Assembly (NCBI GenBank): GCA_024036415.1
Contig: JAMWET010003603.1
Location: forward strand, 285,001 to 349,000
From: Prochilodus magdalenae
Taxonomy: Eukaryota; Chordata; Actinopteri; Characiformes; Prochilodontidae
DNA length: 64,000 nt
Reading direction: 5' to 3'
Shown here: piece after piece, positions 35,740 to 47,941 of the stretch
Layout: each line of letters begins with the position of its first letter
Position numbering within the stretch: the first letter of the stretch is position 1
Notes under the pieces: model-generated
Seen by the model: only the letters and a program-made list of their open reading frames with translations
Databases searched by the model: none
What the model was told of the DNA's origin: nothing
Position numbers and translations under genes: made by a program

Positions 35740-38700
35740 AATAAGATGGTTCTTTCAGGGTTCTTTATCATAGATAATGGTTCTACATAGAACCATGGAC
35801 ACTCATAGAAATACTGGCATTCCAAAATGGCTCTTGTATGGTGAAATGGTTCTCCATAGACATTGTTACAGAATGTGTTGTTATGTCTTTACGCAGCACC
35901 AAATGGGTTCAGCTCGACATCAAGCTTGATAGCAGAAGCCTTTTTGGTGCTATATGGAACCATGTACAATGGGTTCTATATAAAACCACATACAGCACGT
36001 TCTCAACCAATCAGAAGAACCATTTCACCATTTCCCATAGCCATTTAAGCATGAAATGATTTATACAGAACTCATGGTTCTATGTAGAACTTTTACTAAA
36101 GTCTTTACGAAAGAACCCTTAAAGAACCATCTTTTTTACAACAGTAAAGCTTGATATTATAAGTATAACAGAACCCTATTCTGGTGCTGTATAGAACCTT
36201 ATACAACAAATTCTTTCAAGCAAATAACCATTTCACCATGCAACTGTTTCTTTGAGTGTTCATGCTTCTATATAGAACCACTGTGTTTACTAAAGAACCC
36301 TTGAAGAATCAAAAATTTTTAATAGTGAAGCTTGACATTGTAAAAACAACAGAACCCCCTTTGGCACTATAAAGAACCATTTTCCAAAAGCTTGTATATA
36401 TATACAGTATATATACATATATATAAAAACTTATGAAGCAAGAACTGCTTAATCATGACATGCGTCTTTATAGAACTTTTTTTTTCTAAAGAAAAGATTT
36501 TGTAAAGTTTGAGAAGTTGTAAAGTTTGACACATGGTTTTGGAACACTGTTTTACTGATGTTTAGATATATAGAACCATAATCAACACATTCTTCATCAA
36601 TCAGAAGAACCATTTCACCATGCAGCTGTTTAAGCATGAAATGGTTCTATATAGCATGTTTGGTTCTAAATACTAGAACCATTGCCTTTACTAAAAACAG
36701 TGACACTTGACATCGTAGCTATAGTAGAACCCTTTTTCATGCTATATAGAACCATTTTCAAAAATGATCTAACTAGAATCACATAGAACACATTTATTAA
36801 AGTATTTACTAAGGAACCCTTCCTTGAAGAACCATGTTTTTAAGAGTAAAGAGCAGAACCCGTTAGGTGCTATATAAAACCATATATGACACATCATTCC
36901 AAACTAAGTATTTATTTTAATGCTGTTGGTTCTTTGAGTGTTCCTGATAAAGAACCCTTTGAGAGTGAACATTTTTAACAGTGAAGCTTGACACTGACAT
37001 GACAGCAGAACCTCTATAGGTGCTGTATAGAACCATTTCAAAAAGGGTTTATGGGGAACCATATGCAACACATATAACTTTATTATGGCCCTAAATAAAA
37101 ACACACTGTTTACTAAAGTACCCTTAAAGAACCAAAGAAATTTGAAGCATGTAAATGTTTCTTTGAGTGTTCATGGTTCTGTACAGGACCAATGTATTTA
37201 CTAAAGAACCCTTGAGGAACCATTATGAGTGATTATAACTGGTGTTTTTGAGCTCCCACTGTTACATAGCAACATTAGCCTAACTAGCTCCAGGGGTATT
37301 TGGTATAAGAACCCTTCCTGGTGCTATATAGAACCACATACAACACATTCGTCCACCCAAAGAAACTTTTAGGCATGCAAATGAGTGTTCATGATTCTAT
37401 TCTAAGCCACTATACTTACTAAAGACACCTTTCTGTATAAATTATGCTAATGCTATGTTATGTAGTTAGCAACATTAGCCTAACTAGCTCCAGTTGGATG
37501 TAACGAAAGAACCCTTTTGGTGCTATGTAGAACCATACCCAACACATTCATCTGACTGAAAAACTTTTTAAGGAAGCAAATGTTTCTTGGGTGTTCATGC
37601 TTCTTTATAGAGCCCTCACGTTTATTAAAGAATCCTTGAGGAGCGATAACTGTTGAGACTGAGTGATGCTAACTGGTGTTTTTAAGCTCCCACTGTTGGT
37701 TAGCAACATTAGCCTAACTAGCTCCAGAGGGCTTTAATGAAAGAACCCTTTTTCGGGGCTGTATAGAACAATATACAGCACATTCATCTGACTGAAAAAC
37801 TTTGTAAGTATGTGAATGTTTCCTGGGGGGTCATGCTTCTGTACAGAACTGTTGTCTTTATTAAAGAACCCCTGAAGAACCATCATTTTTAAGCCTGAGT
37901 GATGCTAACTGTTTTTTGAGCTCCCATTGTTAGTTAGCAACATTAGCCTAACTAACTCCAGTTAGATTTAGTGAACGAACCCTTTCTGGTGCTGTATAGA
38001 ACCATATACAACACATTCATCTGACTGAAAAACTTTTTAACTATGTGAATGCTTCTTGGGGGTCATGCTTCTGGGTTTTTTCTTTTTTTTGAGGTCTCAT
38101 TGTTAGTTAGCAACATTAGCCTAACTAGCGCCAGTTAGATTTAGTGAACGAACCCTTTCTGGTGCTATATAGAACCACATACAACAAATTCGTCCATCCA
38201 AATAAACTTTTAGGCATGCAAATGAGTGTTCATGATTCTATTCTAATCCACTATACTTACTAAAGACACCTTTCTGTATAAATTATGCTAATGCTATGTT
38301 ATGTAGTTAGCAACATTAGCCTAACTAGCTCCAGTTAGATTTAATGAACGAACCCTTTTGGTGCTGTATAGAACCATATATAACACATTAATCTGACTGA
38401 AAACTTTTTAACTATGTTAATGTTTCTTGGGGGTCATGCTTCTGGGTTTTTTCTTTTTTTTTAGGTCTCATTGTTAGTTAGCAACATTAGCCTAACTAGC
38501 GCCAGTTAGATTTAGTGAACGAAAACCTTTCTGGTGCTATATAGAACCATATACAACACATTCATCTGACTCAAAAACTTTTTAAGCAAGCAAATGTTTC
38601 TTCGGGGGTCATGTTTCTTTGCAGAACCATTGTCTAAATTAAAGAATACTTGAAGAAGCTTCATTTTCGAGATTGAGTAATGCTAACAGGTGTCTTTGAG

Positions 38701-38745
38701 CTCCCATTGTAAGTTAGCAACATTAGCCTCGTAGCTCCAGTGGGA
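35740..38745. repeat. dispersed/tandem family with GGTGCTATATAGAACCAT core
   Basis: The motif GTGCTATATAGAACCAT and companions (AAAGAACCCTT, ATACAACACATTC) recur every 150-230 bp for 3 kb. From about 37270 the units gain a conserved block, GTTAGCAACATTAGCCTAAC then TAGCTCCAG, present at about 37270, 37468, 37690, 37935, 38105, 38308, 38477 and 38714. Two neighbouring units, about 37350-37510 and 38165-38340, are nearly identical. No coding capacity. Confidence 0.85.
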
Positions 38746-39595
38746 TTTGGGATAGGTGGATGAAGCTTCCCTGGAACTACAGCTTTAATCCTTGTGTGTC
38801 CGTATAACCGATCCCTGTTTAGTAAGGAGTCTGAATGAACATGTTGAGTTATGGGAACAGAGTGTAAAGCAGGCCAGTATGTTTCTAATGTGAGTAGAGT
38901 CTATCATAACCGTGCTGCCTAGAATGAGCTATGGGTCAAGGGGGGTTTTATGCAGGGTGGGCCGGTGGGGTTTCTCTTTCAGTCATTTACAATTACAAGC
39001 TTGTTTGGCTGACTCATTAAATTTTGTGAGTGATTTGTATGAAGGCCTGGATGATCTAATCACAGGCCCTGTCTCCTCTAAATCACAGAACGCCTCTGCC
39101 CAAAACCAGAACTTCAAGCGCTGCCTATGGAGGAAGAGGAAGAGGATTCTCCTCCCTTTGTGCTGTTTTTCCCGTACTGTGCGTGGGGGAACAGCTGAGC
39201 TCAGCACAAGGAAACACATTCCCTCATCCTTTCACTCCCTCAGTCTGTCGTTTCCCTAAAGCTTTCTTTTCCCTTCTTTAAGAACTCCAGGACTAGTCTG
39301 ACTGATGCTCCTCCCTCTAACTGCTCAACAATGGAAATGACGCCAGGTGAAAGAATGTTCCTAAAAAGCTCCACTAACATCTTGTAACCTAATCAAACCA
39401 TTAAAGTGGACTACTGAAGCGTATACAGTCCGCGGTGTTCCAGTCAAACCGGACATTAGGCCCATCCGGAAGAAAGAGAAAACACATTAAGCAGACAGTT
39501 TCACAGGAACCTCAACAACCGAAACAGCTTTCAGGTTTTAGGAGACTCGTTTTAAGTTTCTCAAAGGAGGCAGCCATACCTCCAAAGTTCAGGTT
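38746..39595. other. intergenic, nothing recognised
   Basis: A 115-codon open frame at 38912-39259 has no recognisable domain. Confidence 0.4.
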
Positions 39596-39599
39596 TAGA

Positions 39600-39960
39600 C
39601 GTTTGTTGTATTTTTTTAAATAACCCATTCAGTGATTAGGCTGAGGTCTGGATTCTGGGGTGGTCAGTCCAGGGATTTGAGAAAACCTGATGAACCCGAT
39701 GTGTCCGTCTCCGTTTCTGAGAGAGGAGCTTCTTGAAGAGCTACACGTCCTTTCAGACCCATAGCGTTGAGGTGTCTTCTCACAGTGGAAGAAAGATGGA
39801 CATAAACACCTGTGGATGTTCTCAGATCTGAAGCAGGGGTGGAGGTTGATGTTCTCCTCTCTCTCAGAGACGGAAGCTTTAAGTACTGTTTATCTGATAT
39901 GGAGACAGTGTTTTGGCGATCCAACCAGGTCTTCCAGGTGGTTGTTAGGAGCCCCATTTT
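39600..39960 (-). mobile_element. Tc1-like transposase relic, HTH part
   Basis: The minus strand reads DLRTSTGVYVHLSSTVRRHL followed by NAMGLKGRVALQ. This matches the usual Tc1 wording around the second helix-turn-helix (stVRRHLxxxGLxGRVA). The frame is short and degenerate, and the catalytic part is missing apart from a possible PPQNPDL near 39650. Confidence 0.65.
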
Positions 39961-40309
39961 CTCTGTAGCTTTTAATCCCTTTTTATTTTTAATAATAATA
40001 ATAAATTAGTGTGATTATATAGCCTCAGAAAATCAGATTTTGTCAGCTAATTTGACAGTTCTGTCCTGTGTTCATTTACTCGTACTCATAATCTCAAATG
40101 AGGCTTCGATACCAACATCCGATACCTTGTGTATAGTGCACGTAGCTGCGCTAATGAGCAGACAACTCAGAATGTTGCGATCTGTAATTGGTTCCCAATC
40201 AGTGATGGCAACCCAACCAAAGCAGACTGTGCTCTATGAAAATATCAAGAGGAGGTACTTCTGCATCTTCCTACAACACAAGTAACCTGATAAAACATCT
40301 TAACCTCCA

Positions 40310-40570
40310 GTCATGGGCTGGAGGTTAGGGAACCAGCCTTGTGACCGGAGGGTTGCCGGTTCGATTCCCTGAACTGACAGTAACGACTGAGGTGCCCTTG
40401 AGCAAGGCACCTGCTCCCTGGGCACCGTGGATAGGGCTGCCTACCGCTCCGGGTAAGTGTGCTCACTGCCCCCTAGTGTGTGTGTTCACTAGTGAGTGTG
40501 TATGTGGGTGTTTCGCTTCACTGATGGGTTAAATGCGGAGACTTGTAAATTTCCCCACTGTGGGATCAAT
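40310..40570 (+). repeat. tRNA-like SINE, second family, copy 2
   Basis: Shares GGAGGTTAGGGAACCAGCC, the B-box-like GGTTCGATTCCC, GAGCAAGGCACCTGCTCCC and GATAGGGCTG with the copy at 23450. It ends CACTGTGGGATCAATAAGGG followed by an A-rich tail. Confidence 0.75.
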
Positions 40571-41965
40571 AAGGGATTCAAATCTTTAAAAAAATCTTAA
40601 TTCTTAAAATGAAATTCAAAACTCAGTCTGAGGAGTTGACTGCCAACTGAACACGCCATCAACCAAGACTGCAGCAAATGCTAGCTGGACGAGATAAAAT
40701 GTCTGCACACAACCGTAGGAAAATAACAGAAGCTCCTACCCAGTATATAGTTCTTGATCATTAACCATTTTCGGTCATGGAGAACCAGGGATTTCAGCGC
40801 TCTCTTGGTGTGTTAGAGCCCAAGTACGAAATTCTCAGTCATTATCATATAATGGAAACCGTCTTACCAAAGATGTATGCCACGGCCCAAACAAGCTTGA
40901 TGCATGACATTACACTATGGACATTTGGAGCAGCAACATCTGTCCAATGTCTCTCATTAGCTTAACTCTGCCTTCTATCGTTATGCTATGTGCTTGTGTC
41001 CATTTTTATAGTATCCCGGTAGCTCTAGTACAAAGCTAAAGAAGAAAACTGCGCCATACATGTCCTGGCTGGTCAACTGCCTCTGAGTTGGATGGGCTGA
41101 ACGTGTATTTCATGTTGGAGCACTGCTTTAAGATAGTGGGTGAAACCTCTAAAGCTATGGCCATCATAGAAATAGCTTTCCAGGAATCATATAAGAGACG
41201 TAAGCTGTGGTCACTGTAGACCAATGACTGTGAGGAAATGACAGAGTTAAAAACGGGCTCTTCAAGGCTGCGAGCGCGGTGGGGCGAGAACATTTGCAAC
41301 ATCAGGCCGGAAACCAAAACAAATTTCAGCAGCCCTGAGGAACCGTACGTCTTTACAGAGCAACCAGAATACCTCTCTGAGCAGAGTGGGCCGAAAGTGA
41401 GCTTCCTCTTCCCCCTCACATCCTGCCTGGCATTTCGTCATTGTAGGTGCTGGTGACGTTTTCACACTTGTGCACATACTCGCTACCCTTAACCATCAGC
41501 GCTGAGGGTTTCCTATACCCGGACCACACGCCGCGCTTCAGTTTTGGAATCACTCGTTGCATCAGTGACCTCATCACAGTTGAACAAACACCTCATATTT
41601 CCAATATGGTGGCAATAATGGGTTAGATGTTTAGTGTGGACTAACTCACATGAAGTAACACATTCAAATTGGTAAACTAATCTAACAACTACATGTTTAT
41701 ATGTTCAGTGAACAGTTGTTACATGTTTACTTAACAATACTTAACCATTGTCAGTGTAGTACTTTATGTTAACTATCACATTACTAATGTTAGTTAGTCA
41801 ACACTAACTGTAATATGGTACCCAACATTCTTATATATTTAATATATGTGTATATATCTTAATATTTTTAATGGTGGTTAATCCAGAGGTTGTATTCCTA
41901 GGAATGTTAGAGCATTGCTATTATTTCCTTCATCAGGACAGATCATCAGTTTTCTTTCAACACTG
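40571..41965. other. intergenic; possible hAT-type relic at 40777-40965
   Basis: The frame at 40777-40965 contains HYHIMETVLPKMYATAQTSL and a TLWTFG motif faintly resembling the hAT/ZBED transposase core. This is weak. The rest shows no clear family. Confidence 0.25.
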
Positions 41966-41967
41966 AA

Positions 41968-42170
41968 GACATTTACAGTATTTAGCTGACGCTCTTATCC
42001 AGAGCAACTTACAAGGTTAGTCATATTACAGGTAGGCTAATGTAGTGTTGGGAGTCTTGCCCAAGGACTCTTATTGGCACAGTGATCCAGACCAGGATTT
42101 GAACCCCAATCTTGCACATGGTGTGGTCACTCAGTGACTAGTGGTGTTACCTGTTGCGCCACAGTAACCG
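41968..42170 (-). repeat. tRNA-derived SINE, copy 3
   Basis: Reverse complement of the family at 70 and 63484: GCTCTGGATAAGAGCGTCAG tail, AAGAGTCCTTGGGCAAGACT body, and B-box-like GGTTCAAATCC. Confidence 0.8.
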
Positions 42171-42192
42171 AAGACTTGGTGTAGAACAAAAC

Positions 42193-42195
<3 letters not shown>

Positions 42196-42234
<39 letters not shown>
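42196..42234. repeat. (AATC)n microsatellite
   Basis: About nine perfect tetranucleotide units, directly after the SINE. Confidence 0.95.
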
Positions 42235-43139
42235 CATACATATCAATCAATATTTATCTGCATAGCGCTTTTTAGAACTGATGTTGTCTCAAAGCAGCTA
42301 CATAGGAAAGCAGCTTATGTGAAGGAAAAGAAAAACATAGTCCACGTACAAATGTAGGAAAGGGAATCCGGGTCCAAGCAAGATTTGATTATCCATTATT
42401 AAATCTGAGGCATTGTTGATCTCACTGTATAATGAAATCGCTTACAAATTTGTTCATCGTCAAAAATATCTTCATTTTTACAGGTTCCTATAAACTGTTT
42501 GAAATTAGTTATCATATTATACACATATCTCATCTTAACACATCAAACTCTTTAGACGTCTGGTTCCAGTCACCACCAGAGTAAACGATTCTGACCCAAA
42601 TTTAAACAATGAAATTACCAAAAGTTATCCTGTAATTGTAGCTCATGTCTGAAATGTTCATAGGCCTAAATGCTCTCAGACTGTCCAGAGAAGAAACTTC
42701 TATTTGTCAGGGTCGGGCAAACAGGATGTTCACATAGAGGGTTAATAAGGTTTATTAGGAAGTCAAAACACAAGCAAGGGGTCAGGAACCGGCTAACAAC
42801 AATAACGTAGGGAAGATAAAGGGGGAAAGGGGAGTCGAAGTCAAAAACAGAGCTGAGGGTCAAATAGCAGACGGAGTAAATGTGGCTCGGTAAGTACCTG
42901 CAAAACAGAAACACTTCGCTAAGATGAAGTTAAACCGAACAGCTCATAAAGGGAAAGCACCGGGTGAGACAAATCAATACTCAGGCGAGGCTGGTCTGGG
43001 ATTGACAGCTGTGAGCGAAAGGTCACGTGGTCACCTGAGGAGTTTTGGGGAATTGAGTACACCGGCAGTGTAGCCCAATTCAGGCTTGATCTAAATTCCA
43101 GTCAATTCAGACACTAGGCAGTGAAGTATTCATTTTTCA
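42235..43139. other. intergenic, likely repetitive, class not determined
   Basis: No gene. 42240-42320 (AAAGCAGCTACATAGGAAAG) and 42700-43040 (AAAACACAAGCAAGGGGTCA) resemble dispersed fish repeats, but no class could be assigned. Confidence 0.35.
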
Positions 43140-43215
43140 GTGCCAGAGAAAAAGCTCAAAAGCTACTCCAAAAACGGGGCTCCTAGCAACCACCTGGAAG
43201 ACCTGGAAGGCCACC
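43140..43215 (+). mobile_element. short Tc1-like fragment
   Basis: GGGGCTCCTAGCAACCACCT matches, in opposite orientation, the start of the relic at 39957. About 70 bp only. Confidence 0.4.
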
Positions 43216-43374
43216 AACATTATCTCCATCAGCTTCCATCTTTGAGATAGAGAGGAGAACGTCAAGCTGGGTTCTGGGTACAAATTCACTGATATGTACA
43301 ATATGTTAGACAGATAATCTGAGAGAAAAAAATAATAATAATAATAAGGTAAATAGTAATAACTGGTGATAGAC

Positions 43375-43569
43375 TTACAGCTTGTTCAGGAACCTGATAG
43401 CCTGTGGGTAGAAACTGTTATTAACCTTTTTTGTTCTGGTCTGGATGCTGCGGTACCTCCTGCCTGATGACAGTATGGAGTACAGGCCATGTACTGGGTG
43501 GCTACAGTCCAACCGGATCTTCTGGAATTTCCTCACGTAGCGGGATAGTGATCCTAAACACACCACCAA
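43375..43569 (-). mobile_element. non-LTR retrotransposon (LINE) relic, ORF2 C-terminus
   Basis: The minus strand reads HPVHGLYSILSSGRRYRSIQ, then TRTKKVNNSFYPQAIRFLN. This fits the conserved end of fish L2/Rex-type ORF2 proteins (PSGRRYR...NSFxPxAIxLLN). Only the last ~60 residues remain, as usual for 5'-truncated LINEs. Confidence 0.7.
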
Positions 43570-44740
43570 ATCTGTGGATAAACCTCAAAAGAGCAGAGCA
43601 TTCAAGATGGCCCGGGAATCTTACAGGACTAAAAACCACTTACAGGGAAGAACTGAAAGCATTACCAAGCTGTGATACTAGTCAAAGAGAGTGTTACTAG
43701 GTCCTCACAGTGCAGGATGCTTTTTCCTTATTTGTGATTTTGAAACGGTGAAAAACAGAAACTAAAATTGATGTTGCTACAGAAACAGGTCCTCTTCACT
43801 GCCGAGGCCTTCTGAGAAATCAGCTCATGTCCTACTCGCTCAGCTATTCACATCAAGGGAAGCTTAAACCCTGAGCACCCAAACATTTGGATGCCACTGC
43901 ATCTACTTCCTGTGCTGATGGGTGGTCTTGGCAGGTGTGCGTGGCTGTGCGTTGGTGAGGGAGCTTGCGTTTATGCCAGTGTGTGTATGAGTGTGTGGGT
44001 ATGCATTTGCGTTGGGGAATGGTCATAGATATGTAAGCCTGGCTGCCTGTTTCTGTGCTGGCTGTTTATCATGTGATGTGACGGTAGAGGTGTAGGCTGT
44101 TTGCAGCGGTTAGTGTGACAGGAAGTATATAGTTTTCTGACTTCCTGTTGAGCTGGCAGTGGAAAGTACACAACAAGCGTGCGTCGCGGCCCAAGACGCC
44201 GCGGTGCCCTCACATCACACCCAGACAAGAAAACACAGGAAAACTCAAAATAGACAAAGGAACTTTCCAACATTAGAGCAAGTCGGAGCAGGTAAAGCCA
44301 AGCTGCTAGGAGGCAGAGGCTAGAACGCTTATAGCATGGAGCAGTGGGATATGTAGTAGTGCTGATGAGGTACTGGCGCTCAGAGATTAAGATCACATCA
44401 CTGTAGTCTAATTAACACGTTCATCTCGGGAAGGGACGAATCCCCTCTTACTCATGAGCTCTCGTGAGTGGGTCTGCCTGATTACTGCGACGATATCCTG
44501 CCAGTCATTAAAAGACAAGAATCGGTTAGTCATTCCTCACTGACTCACCTGCAACGATGGCATATTCCCAGCTCGCTTTCTGATAAAGAGAAACCGGTTC
44601 ATCCGAGATGCTTCCAGGGTCTGTAGACCCCGCGCCCTTCCAGAGCGTCTCCCCAAATGAAGGGCTTTAATAGGGGGTTTGCAGTATCAGCCTCTACTCC
44701 TGCCTCTGGGAAGGCTTTACACTGGATATTAGAGCACACT
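43570..44740. other. intergenic, nothing recognised
   Basis: A DPKHT-like reading at about 43555 hints at another Tc1 scrap. Otherwise no family. Confidence 0.35.
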
Positions 44741-44741
44741 G

Positions 44742-46262
44742 GCCACTTTATTAGAAACGCCTGCCATCTACTACCACTCACTGGCCACTTTATTAGAAAC
44801 ACCTGCCATCTACTACCACTCACTGGCCACTTTATTAGAAAAGCTTGCCTTGTACTTCTACACTCTGGCCACTTTATTAGAAACACTGTCTGTGTACTTG
44901 CACTCACTGGCCACTTTATCAGAAACACCTACCTTCTACTTTCCTTCAATGGCCACTTTATCAGAAACACCACCCTTCTATTTCTACACTCTGGCCACTT
45001 TATTAGAAACACCGTCTGTGTACTTACACTCACTGGCCACTTTATTAGAAACACCTACCTTCTACTTTCCTTCGCTGGCCACTTTATCAGAAACACCACC
45101 CTTCTACTTCTACACTCTGGCCATTTTATCAGAAATACCTACCTTCAACTTTCCTTCAATGCCCACTTTATAAGAAACACCACCATTCTACTTCTACACT
45201 CTGGCCACTTTATTAGAAACACCGTCTGTGTACTTGCACTCACTGGCCACTTTATCAGAAACACCTACCTTCTACTTTCCTTCAATGGCCACTTTATCAG
45301 AAACACCACCCTTCTATTTCTACACTCTGGCCACTTTATTAGAAACACCGTCTGTGTACTTACACTCACTGGCCACTTTATTAGAAACACCTACCTTCTA
45401 CTTTCCTTCGCTGGCCACTTTATCAGAAACACCACCCTTCTACTTCTACACTCTGGCCATTTTATCAGAAATACCTACCTTCAACTTTCCTTCAATGGCC
45501 ACTTTATAAGAAACACCACCATTCTACTTCTACACTCTGGCCACTTTATTAGAAACACCGTCTGTGTACTTGTACTCACTGGCCACTTTATTAGAAACAC
45601 CTACCTTCTACTTTCCTTCACTGGCCACTTTATCAGAAACACCACCCTTCTACTTCTACACTCTGGCCACTTTATTAGAAACACCGTCTGTGTACTTGTA
45701 CTCACTGGCCACTTTATTAGAAACACCTACCTTCTACTTTCCTTCGCTGGCCACTTTATCAGAAACACCACCCTTCTACTTCTACACTCTGGCCACTTTA
45801 GAAACACCTACCTTCTACTTTCCTTCACTGGCCACTTTATCAGAAACACCTACCTTCTACTTTCCTTCACTGGCCACTTTATCAGAAACACCTACCTTCT
45901 ACTTTCCTTCATTGGCCACTTTATCAGAAACACCTACCTTCTATTTCTACACTCTGGCCACTTTATTAGAAACACCGTCTGTGTACTTGCACTCACTGGC
46001 CCCTTTATCAGAAACGCCTGCCTTATACTTCTATACTCTGGCCACTTTATTCGAAACACCGTCTGTGTACTTACACTCACTGGCCACTTTATTAGAAACA
46101 CTTGCCAACTCCTTGCATTCTCTGGTCATTTTATCAGAAACACCACCCTTCTACTTCTACACTCTGGCCACTTTATTAGAAACACCTACCTTGTGCTTTT
46201 TACTCACTGGCCACACTCAGAAACATCTACCTTGTACTTCCACTCGCTTTATCAGAAACAGC
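44742..46262 (+). repeat. CTGGCCACTTTATTAGAAAC array, plus orientation
   Basis: About 35 units of 40-46 bp, each with CTGGCCACTTTAT(T/C)AGAAACACC joined to one of a few short linkers (CTTCTACTTCTACACT, GTCTGTGTACTTGCACTCA, TACCTTCTACTTTCCTTCA). A block near 44850-45170 is repeated almost exactly at 45190-45510, about 336 bp apart. A 540-codon frame is a repeat artefact. Confidence 0.95.
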
Positions 46263-47339
46263 CCCCTTCCCCTTCCTGAGTTTAGAGTCTTGTAGTTGAA
46301 CTTCACTGGAAGTTGGACTTCTTGTGGAACGCTTGGTGACTTCCTGGATGAGCTGATGCTGGGCCTTTGGGGAAATTGTGACAGATCCGCTGTTCCTGGG
46401 AAGATTCAACAACGTTCCCAGGGATTCTGATTTGAAGATAAGGGCTCTCACTCTGGTTGGGTGATAAACTAGGAACATGGCCTAATGTAGCCCATGTCAA
46501 GGACATCCCGAGATGTGCTTCTGAACACATGACACGTGTTATAGTAGAATCGCTGAAATCAGCTGAAAGACTGTGTGGTGCTGATTTGTGAGGCTACACT
46601 GTTAGACTCTTATCATTTTGGTGTTCAGGATTTTCTGCGCTGGATGCCATGATGCACTAGAGCCATACTTGATGCACGACTCCTCTCCTAATACAACACT
46701 CTTAAACAAATTCCCCTTTATGCCTGTATTACATAACTCAACATTTGCATCACCCTTACCTCTTTTTATAGAGCCCAGGTCATGCACCGTGTTAGATCAG
46801 ACGAGCTGATTAAAGATGGTGTAATACTTAACTGGAACAGATATTCAGCCTTCAGCCGAACCCAAACCCAACGCTGTACAGAACACAGCATGTTGACTAT
46901 TGTAAAACTAGGTTATCCGAGTTTATGTCCCGCAGGAACATTTAACAGGAAGTTGAGCGTGCGGCTGTTATTCTCACTTCGCTGATCAGTACCTGTATCA
47001 GAACCTGTTTTCGATGCTGCTCATTCATCAACTTCCTCTGTGGCAGCTCGCTGGGGGTTAACAGCTTGTCTTGAAATGACTTGGGTTTCCTTTAAAACAG
47101 CAACGTTAAACCCTCAGACTGAAAGCTGCTTTCATTGTTCAGCTTTGGGGTTATTAACCCTTTAAGGCCAGCATCCAACACATAAGCACATGTTCACTAA
47201 AGGCTTTTCTTTCATACAGCCATATTTCCATCCATAATTCCTGCTGATATGCTCATTTAAACATACACAGGAAGCAAAATCATCTCTGTAGAGGATGTGC
47301 TATTGATACGCTACCATTCAAAAGTTTGGACCCCCACTA
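46263..47339. other. intergenic, nothing recognised
   Basis: No domain, exon chain or repeat class recognised between the array and a transposase relic. Confidence 0.4.
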
Positions 47340-47744
47340 GCCAATGGAGCAACTGGACGGCAAGACGTCTGGAGTGATGTTGACCTACACCATCTTGATC
47401 ACCAGCAACATCTTCATGGTATTTGTAGATGCAGGATCTCAGGTGCCAATGAACCTTTCCAGCACACCCATTAATGCTCATGTGGGCTCATGTAGGGTGA
47501 ATGTGCACAACATGCCATTCTTCAGAACTCCCCAGAATGCTCCTCAAACTGGACAGCCTAGGAGCCGATGGCATGGTGCATTATCCTCCTGGAGCAGCCC
47601 ATCATTGTGGGGGTACATGAAGTCCATGAAGGTCTGCAAACGGTCACCATGCAGTGAAACGTAGAGGGCACCTATATGTTTAGGCGGACTAGTGGACCCA
47701 ACCCGTGCCATGAGAACATACTCCACACCAGTAAGGGCCACCAC
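47340..47744 (-). mobile_element. Tc1/mariner-like transposase relic, second catalytic block
   Basis: The minus strand gives HIGALYVSLHGDRLQTFMDF and then a LLQEDNAPCHR motif, the usual block around the second catalytic Asp. The frame breaks after it. It differs from the family at 59640. Confidence 0.6.
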
Positions 47745-47799
47745 CAGCCTGCACAGTGCCCTTGTTGACAGCTGGGATCCTTCTGAATGCTTTATCCTT

Positions 47800-47925
47800 C
47801 TAGGTCACAGGGGTGCTATCCCAGAATTCAGTAGGAAGGAGGCAGGAAACAGCCTGGACAGACCACCAGTCCGTCACAGGGCAGAAACACACACTCACAC
47901 CTAGAGGGGCAATTTAGCAGTGCCT
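47800..47925 (+). repeat. dispersed fish repeat fragment
   Basis: Contains AGGAGGCAGGAAACAGCCTG, CCACCAGTCCGTCACAGGGC and ACACACACTCACACCTAGAG, a common dispersed fragment also present at 23460-23520. Confidence 0.6.
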
Positions 47926-47941
47926 ACACCTACTTAGTAGA

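Noticed and set aside
44657..46279. 540-codon plus-strand open frame
   Set aside because: It is the CTGGCCACTTTATTAGAAAC array read in frame; the residues repeat with the array unit.
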